Assembly: GCA_902802825.1 (NCBI GenBank)
Contig: CADCNV010000009.1
Span: 1 to 32,800, forward strand
Direction: 5' to 3'
DNA: 32,800 nucleotides
From: an uncultured bacterium
Lineage (GTDB): Bacteria > Cyanobacteriota > Vampirovibrionia > Gastranaerophilales > Gastranaerophilaceae
Position 1 is the first letter of the stretch, and each line of letters begins with the position of its first letter. Under the pieces are notes generated by a model. It did no database searches. It was not told the origin of the DNA and saw nothing but the letters and a program-made list of their open reading frames with translations. This document shows, in pieces, positions 29,147 through 32,800 of this stretch. The translations under genes and the position numbers were made by a program.

Positions 29147-29833
29147 TTATCTGCCAATAGCTCCAAGGAATTTGCTTAACTGTCTTGCTGCGCCTGTTTT
29201 ATTCCCGATAATCAACTTATCTTCACCCAATACAGGGCCTAATTTTTCCTTAACATAATCTAATTTGTCAGGAGCTGCAAACAAAAACATCATAGCAAAC
29301 TTGCCATCTGTTTTATCTTTTATTTTTTGAACATCTGCAGGGAATGTATCCCAGTGAATTTGGTTTTCAACCTTGCCTTCATTTTCCAAATCACCCATTA
29401 CGACAATTGCAGGGTTGTAGCCGTTTTTGTACAAATTCAGAGAATGAGTCATTGCTTTCTCTATGGCTAAACCATAAGCCGTACCGAACTCATCATTATC
29501 AATTTTAGTAAATTCTTTCAAAGATTTACGAATTTCTGAAGTCGATTGAGGTGAACCCTCATAAATGATATAAGATTTTTCCGAAACTCTTAAAATTTTT
29601 ATATGATCTTCCGGATCGAGCATTGAACATAACTGTTTCAATATCTTTGTTTGTTCAGGCAATTCTTTTGCATTTGAAGCCGAAGAATCAACTATAAAAA
29701 TTACTGATGCTTTATGAAATTCATCAGGTTTGACTTTTGATAATCCAAATACCGTAAGGCATAATGCTATGATAATTGCGCCTACAAATAATATAATTTT
29801 TAATTGTCCGTTACTAGATTTTCTGTTTCTCAT
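29147..29833 (-). CDS. Membrane-anchored von Willebrand factor A domain protein
   Basis: 228 residues. Residues 11-31 are a single membrane segment, so the domain is probably periplasmic. The vWA fold starts at ASVIFIVDSSASNAKE with an intact MIDAS motif D49-x-S51-x-S53, continues with FGTAYGLAIEKAM (the MIDAS Thr position) and PAIVVMGDLENEG (the third MIDAS segment, Asp). Such domains bind ligand proteins through a metal ion. The C-terminus (LGEDKLIIGNKTGAARQLSKFLG) is ordinary vWA helix. First gene of the unit with the FHA-like and TonB-like genes. No MoxR ATPase, the usual partner of bacterial vWA proteins, is present in the window. Confidence 0.85.
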   Translation of the reverse strand: MRNRKSSNGQLKIILFVGAIIIALCLTVFGLSKVKPDEFHKASVIFIVDSSASNAKELPEQTKILKQLCSMLDPEDHIKILRVSEKSYIIYEGSPQSTSEIRKSLKEFTKIDNDEFGTAYGLAIEKAMTHSLNLYKNGYNPAIVVMGDLENEGKVENQIHWDTFPADVQKIKDKTDGKFAMMFLFAAPDKLDYVKEKLGPVLGEDKLIIGNKTGAARQLSKFLGAIGR

Positions 29834-29882
29834 AATTATAACTTACCATAATTTTTTAAATTGTGTAATCATATAAACGATG

Positions 29883-29931
29883 TAAAGAGTTAAGACGATA
29901 AGAACTAAAATCTTATCATCTTAACACTTTA
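29883..29931. repeat. Octamer element D: short inverted pair
   Basis: TAAA/TAAG at 29883, 29891 and 29899, 8 nt apart, face CTTA at 29912 and 29920 (then TTTA at 29928). The two 20-nt arms pair with two mismatches around a short loop. It lies between rubrerythrin and the vWA operon and could also end rubrerythrin transcripts, but has no strong T tail. Confidence 0.7.
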
Positions 29932-29936
29932 AATTT

Positions 29937-30473
29937 TTAAGAAAAATATCTTTTCAAAAGCCCGTCAAAGCCCTTACCGTGACGTGCTTCATCTTTTGCC
30001 ATTTCATGAACAGTATCATGAATAGCATCATAACCAAGTTCTTTAGCTCTTTTAGCAAGTTCTAATTTACCGTCACAAGCACCAAACTCAGCTTCTGCAC
30101 GAAGTTCAAGATTTTTCTTTGTAGAATCAGTTACAACTTCGCCCAATAATTCTGCAAATTTTGCAGCGTGTTCAGCTTCTTCAAATGCATATCTTTTGTA
30201 TGCTTCAGCTACTTCAGGGTATCCTTCTCTTTCAGCAACTCTTGACATTGCAAGATACATACCTACTTCAGTACATTCACCTGAAAAATTAGCTCTTAAC
30301 CCTTCCATTACCTGAGCATCTTCAACTTTACCATCACCTACATGGTGTTCACAGGCATAAACTTTACCTTCTCCACCAATTGCTTTAAAAGTTGTAGCGC
30401 CGCATATAGGGCATTTATCAGGCATTGTATCGGATTCTGTTGACCAACCACAAACTGTACAAACAAATTTCAT
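29937..30473 (-). CDS. Reverse rubrerythrin (rubredoxin domain first)
   Basis: 178 residues from ATG 30473, preceded by AAGGTGG at a normal distance; a TATACT -10 box lies further upstream. The N-terminus is a rubredoxin-like iron site: C5-x2-C8 and C21-x2-C24. The ferritin-like four-helix domain follows, with the di-iron motifs E-x-x-H-style EEAEHAAKF and [10 protein letters not shown]. In classical rubrerythrin the rubredoxin domain is C-terminal, so this is the reverse type found in anaerobes, an NAD(P)H-linked peroxidase that removes hydrogen peroxide. Its presence fits an anaerobic life style. Monocistronic. Confidence 0.93.
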   Translation of the reverse strand: MKFVCTVCGWSTESDTMPDKCPICGATTFKAIGGEGKVYACEHHVGDGKVEDAQVMEGLRANFSGECTEVGMYLAMSRVAEREGYPEVAEAYKRYAFEEAEHAAKFAELLGEVVTDSTKKNLELRAEAEFGACDGKLELAKRAKELGYDAIHDTVHEMAKDEARHGKGFDGLLKRYFS

Positions 30474-30553
30474 AATAACCACCTTTCCTTGTAATATCAA
30501 AAGTATAACAAAAAAAAGGACTTTTGCATAGTAGTTTATAGAAATTTACATTG

Positions 30554-30589
30554 AAAGAAGCGCCAGTTCTTTCGAACTGGCGCTTCTTT
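30554..30589. terminator. Very strong bidirectional hairpin terminator
   Basis: Perfect 16-bp GC-rich stem (30554-30569 with 30574-30589) with a 4-nt loop, A run at one end and T run at the other. Serves the minus-strand gene ending at 30644. Confidence 0.9.
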
Positions 30590-30643
30590 ATCTGTCACAT
30601 TATGCATTAAATGTTTTGAATGAAGATTCAACGTTTTTGGAAA

Positions 30644-31534
30644 TTACTTTTTTAACCGCATCCATTTCTGTTTCATTGCATCATTATATGCTTCTTCATC
30701 AGTTGTTGTAGTAGTTGTTAACGGATATGTACGGGAATTATTTTCATCTAATTTGATTGTAATTGCGATATATCTCCCTGAGGTATCTTTTTCAACGGTA
30801 GCTTCCTGATGTAATACTTCTCTTGTTTGTCTTGTTGAACCAAGTGAATAGCAAGGAATGCTTGCAAGTTGCTTGTTATTGTATTTTTGATCTTGAGTTA
30901 ATTCACTTTCTGCGTATAAATGTGGTTCATAGTTGCCTGTTGTAGTATTTTTTACATATCTGATGTAAAAATCTCCATTATCTGCAGTTTTATCCCGCAC
31001 CATTTTAAGAAGATATACTTCATTTTTAAGCATAGCTCTTTTTTGTGCAGTACTTAATTCTTGAGCATACTCATCATTTGCCAATTTTGTGTTAATTTGC
31101 TCATCAGTAAGGTTGTCAATAGCTTCATCAGTAAGGTTATCAATCTTTCTCAAAGTTGAACTTCCGATAACATATGCATTTTCTCTTTTTTCAACCAAAC
31201 TTGATGTAGCAGGAACGATAGCATAATCATCTTGCCATTCTTCAACATAATTAACATAATATCTGTTTGCAGCTCTTCCTTCCGTGGTTGTATCAGGTAA
31301 TAAGGAAATAAGTGTGTTAGTCATCGCACCGTCATTGAATGTATAAGATACTTTTGTATAGTCATCAATTGACGGAGGTGTAGGAACTTCCATATTACAC
31401 AGTTCGCTGTAATAGCTTGCTGATTCATTGGACAATGTAGTTCTCTGCTGGTTAATTTGTTGTCCTTCGAATTCAACATTATTCTTTCTAGCTGTTAAAC
31501 TTAAAAATCTTGCTTGTGATGCTGACATTCCCAT
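30644..31534 (-). CDS. Lineage-specific MGMSASQARFL protein, probably C-terminally frameshifted
   Basis: 296 residues. The opening, MGMSASQARFLSLTARKNN, then EGQQINQQRTTLSNESA, is one I associate with abundant uncharacterised Gastranaerophilales proteins; it predicts a helical, coiled N-terminus. The middle is polar, with a tandem IDNLTDEA/IDNLTDEQ repeat, and the end is a Thr run, then EEAYNDAMKQKWMRLKK. In another frame the same strand (30677-30600) reads NETEMDAVKKVISKNVESSFKTFNA and a stop, which looks like the family's normal C-terminus. So an internal deletion or indel has probably removed the tail from the frame. AAAGGA 9 nt before ATG supports the start. No signal peptide or membrane span. 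Function unknown. Confidence 0.7.
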   Translation of the reverse strand: MGMSASQARFLSLTARKNNVEFEGQQINQQRTTLSNESASYYSELCNMEVPTPPSIDDYTKVSYTFNDGAMTNTLISLLPDTTTEGRAANRYYVNYVEEWQDDYAIVPATSSLVEKRENAYVIGSSTLRKIDNLTDEAIDNLTDEQINTKLANDEYAQELSTAQKRAMLKNEVYLLKMVRDKTADNGDFYIRYVKNTTTGNYEPHLYAESELTQDQKYNNKQLASIPCYSLGSTRQTREVLHQEATVEKDTSGRYIAITIKLDENNSRTYPLTTTTTTDEEAYNDAMKQKWMRLKK

Positions 31535-31696
31535 GGCTTTTTTCCTTTCAAGTTATTTTTCTGTTATACATCATGTCGGCAGGTAAAAGCATGAACTTTA
31601 ATGTTTTTCTGCATGTTCTTAATATTTTGTTACAATAGGGATTGAAAAAGCCAGAAATTCAATTATAATAGTAATAATCGCACATTTACAATTTTA

Positions 31697-31836
31697 AAAG
31701 TTATTAAGTAGTTAAGTATATAAGCAGATAAGTTCTTTACGGGAATTAATTATTATACTGCTAAACAATTATTACCAATATTTATAATATTGATATAAAC
31801 TTATCTACCTAAATACTTATCTACATATATACTTAA
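31697..31836. repeat. Octamer element B, upstream of ssrA
   Basis: Left arm: AAAG then TAAG at 31697, 31705, 31713, 31721 and 31729, exactly 8 nt apart. Right arm: CTTA, CCTA, CTTA, CATA and CTTA at 31801, 31809, 31817, 31825 and 31833, also 8 apart, in inverse orientation. The core (31727-31804) is about 70% identical by eye to 20421-20497 and nearly the same length, sharing TAAGTTCTTTAC and ATTATTAC. It fills much of the 313-nt gap before ssrA. Confidence 0.8.
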
Positions 31837-31841
31837 TAATC
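31836..31841 (+). promoter_or_regulatory. Probable -10 box of ssrA
   Basis: AATAAT ends 6 nt before the first G of the mature tmRNA. It directly abuts the last unit of octamer element B, and the -35 region would fall inside that array. No good -35 is visible. Confidence 0.4.
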
Positions 31842-31847
31842 ATCATG

Positions 31848-32244
31848 GGGACGTTTTGGATTAGACAGGATGTTTTGGTGGTAATATGCAGCGGGTCGGA
31901 GCGCTGTTCTCCGTCATCAACGAGCAAAACAAATTAAGTGCTAACAATGTAAGAAAAGTAGACTTCGCTGGTGCTTACGCATTGGCTGCTTAGTCTATAT
32001 TAGCCACTCATAGAGCCCAGCTTGCCGGTTTTATGGGTCCATTATGCAAGCGGCAGTGTATTGATGCAAAGTAGATACATCAAGACAACTTTGCAAGGTT
32101 TAGAGTTTCCTTTAAATAAAACCTTGGGCTGATTCGTATGGTTTAGACATTTCCCTGAATCAGTTGAGCAAAAAATTGCCTACACTCGTAGAAGTATATT
32201 GTCATCCGTTTTGGACGTGGGTTCGACTCCCACCGTCTCCACCA
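31848..32244 (+). ncRNA. ssrA: tmRNA, one-piece
   Basis: The 5' GGGGAC pairs with GTCTCC (32235-32240), which is followed by the discriminator and an encoded CCA. The 5' tRNA-like part (TTTTGGATTAGACAGG) and the T-loop GTTCGACTCC (32221-32230) are diagnostic. The reading frame opens at GCT 31940 after TAAGT and encodes ANNVRKVDFAGAYALAA, stop TAG at 31991-31993. The RNA frees stalled ribosomes and tags the nascent chain for ClpXP-type proteolysis. The gene is not permuted, unlike the two-piece tmRNA of some marine cyanobacteria. Confidence 0.97.
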
Positions 32245-32436
32245 AAAAAGAGAACAGGTTTATCTTGTTCTCTTTTTTGGTATGATGAGTATGAAGGAGA
32301 ACACCATTTTAGGGTTCGGCGCAAGCCGCGCAAAGGCTGAAGCCGTCGGCGAAATCGTCAAGCTGTTCGCAGGACATATGAGCCGACGCGAAAACCGTCT
32401 AACGCGCGGCGCAGCAAGACATTCCCACCGTCTCCA
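32228..32436 (+). other. Possible integration scar at the tmRNA 3' end (att-like repeats)
   Basis: TCCCACCGTCTCCA occurs at 32228-32241 (tmRNA 3' end) and again at 32423-32436. The DNA between them after the terminator is conspicuously GC-rich compared with everything else in the window. The 3' end of ssrA is a known target of tyrosine integrases, so this looks like the remnant of an integrated element. No integrase gene remains in view. Confidence 0.6.
32244..32278 (+). terminator. Rho-independent terminator of ssrA
   Basis: 13-bp perfect stem (32244-32256 with 32266-32278), 9-nt loop, T6 on the right arm. The stem begins with the last A of the encoded CCA. Confidence 0.9.
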
Positions 32437-32455
32437 TTTTATAAATTGTAAATAA
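32282..32455 (+). CDS. Doubtful 57-codon ORF in the GC-rich scar
   Basis: ATG 32282 to TAA 32453-32455, with no good ribosome site at the first ATG (GAAGGAG lies downstream of it). It encodes SMKENTILGFGASRAKAEA, then an Arg-rich stretch, and ends across the att-like repeat. Codon use is GC-rich and unlike its neighbours. It may be a remnant of a mobile-element gene or no gene at all. Confidence 0.2.
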   Translation: MMSMKENTILGFGASRAKAEAVGEIVKLFAGHMSRRENRLTRGAARHSHRLHFINCK

Positions 32456-32800
32456 ATATGCGCATTGGGGAGGAGAACCCAACAGACCGACAGGTCTGTA
32501 TGTGGTTCGAGCGAGGAGCGAGCAGAGGGCGAAACAGATTTTGCTTGTGGCGTCAAGCCACATGCATTTTTCAGGACAATTGATCAGACGTAGAATTTGT
32601 CATTGCGAGGGCAAAAGCCCGAAGCAATCCAGCTATTGCCGATTTTAAGAGTGTTGATTTTAGGCAACAAATTATTTCCGGTATGCTGAAGTTTACCCTA
32701 TAGACTTCAAGTCTGTTTTAAGTTTTGTAATAGTAAAAAGTTTATAAATTCATTTTTTTGCTATTAAAAATTTTTATTTTCAATAAAAACAATTTCTACT
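32456..32800. other. Non-coding tail with hairpins and a dispersed-type repeat
   Basis: I see no gene here. A hairpin with arms GTGGC and GCCAC lies at 32547-32561. A CATTGCGAGG...GAAGCAATCC repeat lies at 32598-32634. From about 32650 the DNA returns to the AT-rich background and shows no clear promoter or ORF before the window ends. Confidence 0.5.
32598..32634. repeat. CATTGCGAGG/GAAGCAATCC dispersed-type repeat
   Basis: TGTCATTGCGAGGGC, a short A-run and GCCCGAAGCAATCC form an imperfect dyad. This word pair is familiar to me as an intergenic repeat in several unrelated bacteria; only one copy is in the window. Confidence 0.5.

Noticed and set aside
29883-29931. Simple terminator of the rubrerythrin gene
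   Set aside because: It lacks a clear T run on that strand and shares the 8-nt word spacing of the octamer elements. It may still end transcripts, but that does not explain its structure.
32260-32556. 98-codon ORF on the minus strand
   Set aside because: It runs through the ssrA terminator stem and the GC-rich scar, has no ribosome site, and its residues show no recognisable fold.

Overview
The window is an AT-rich bacterial chromosome segment. It carries core genes (secA, tgt, dnaG, rpoD, lepA, ispF, ssrA) mixed with surface-sugar genes, membrane genes and small lineage-specific genes. My best guess is a non-photosynthetic cyanobacterial relative of the Gastranaerophilales/Vampirovibrionia (Melainabacteria) type from a gut. 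The basis is composition plus three protein types I associate with that group: a small Cys-rich protein at 641-877, a protein opening MGMSASQARFL at 30644-31534, and two paralogues ending GPFADLFA. This is an inference from memory, not a search result.

Layout. 1-559: 3' end of a nitroreductase gene, frameshifted by a perfect 43-bp tandem duplication. 641-2404: a Cys-rich small protein, then a Nudix hydrolase/HAD phosphatase pair. 2399-3230: a hexapeptide acetyltransferase diverging from an XRE regulator, with a perfect palindrome at the regulator's start. 3231-6218 (minus): DUF1284 protein, PlsC-like acyltransferase, ispF and a membrane-anchored GH88/GH105-like hydrolase. 6259-7467: an MFS transporter. 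7464-11369 (minus): a surface-sugar operon of kdsD, an intact GT8 glycosyltransferase, a GT8 copy broken by one TGA, and a nucleotide-sugar epimerase. 11449-15215 (minus): secA-tgt. 15452-20314: dnaG-rpoD, then lepA. 20678-21698: two small paralogues, each with its own leader hairpin, strong Shine-Dalgarno site and terminator. 21866-22093: a winged-helix protein. 22253-26578: a very large UvrD-type helicase carrying a 510-bp in-frame insertion that encodes a DUF559 nuclease-like domain. 26585-29833 (minus): a three-gene membrane operon (vWA, FHA-like polytopic protein, Asn/Gly-repeat protein with a TonB-like end). 29937-31534: reverse rubrerythrin and a lineage-specific protein whose expected C-terminus is out of frame. 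31848-32244: tmRNA, followed by a GC-rich scar flanked by a 14-bp copy of the tmRNA 3' end, then repeats to the window end.

Expression logic. Several first genes of transcription units (Nudix, acetyltransferase, GH88/105, dnaG, lepA, probably the PlsC-like gene) have a -10 box ending exactly 6 nt before the ATG, which predicts leaderless mRNAs. Internal or strongly expressed genes (ispF, kdsD, the two small paralogues, DUF2582, rubrerythrin) have Shine-Dalgarno sites instead.

Most likely undescribed features: (1) a family of intergenic elements built from exact 8-nt-period units in inverted arms; two copies share a conserved core of about 77 nt. (2) The DUF559 element living in frame inside a helicase. 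(3) The vWA/FHA/TonB-like operon. (4) The GPFADLFA paralogues with their matching leader hairpins.
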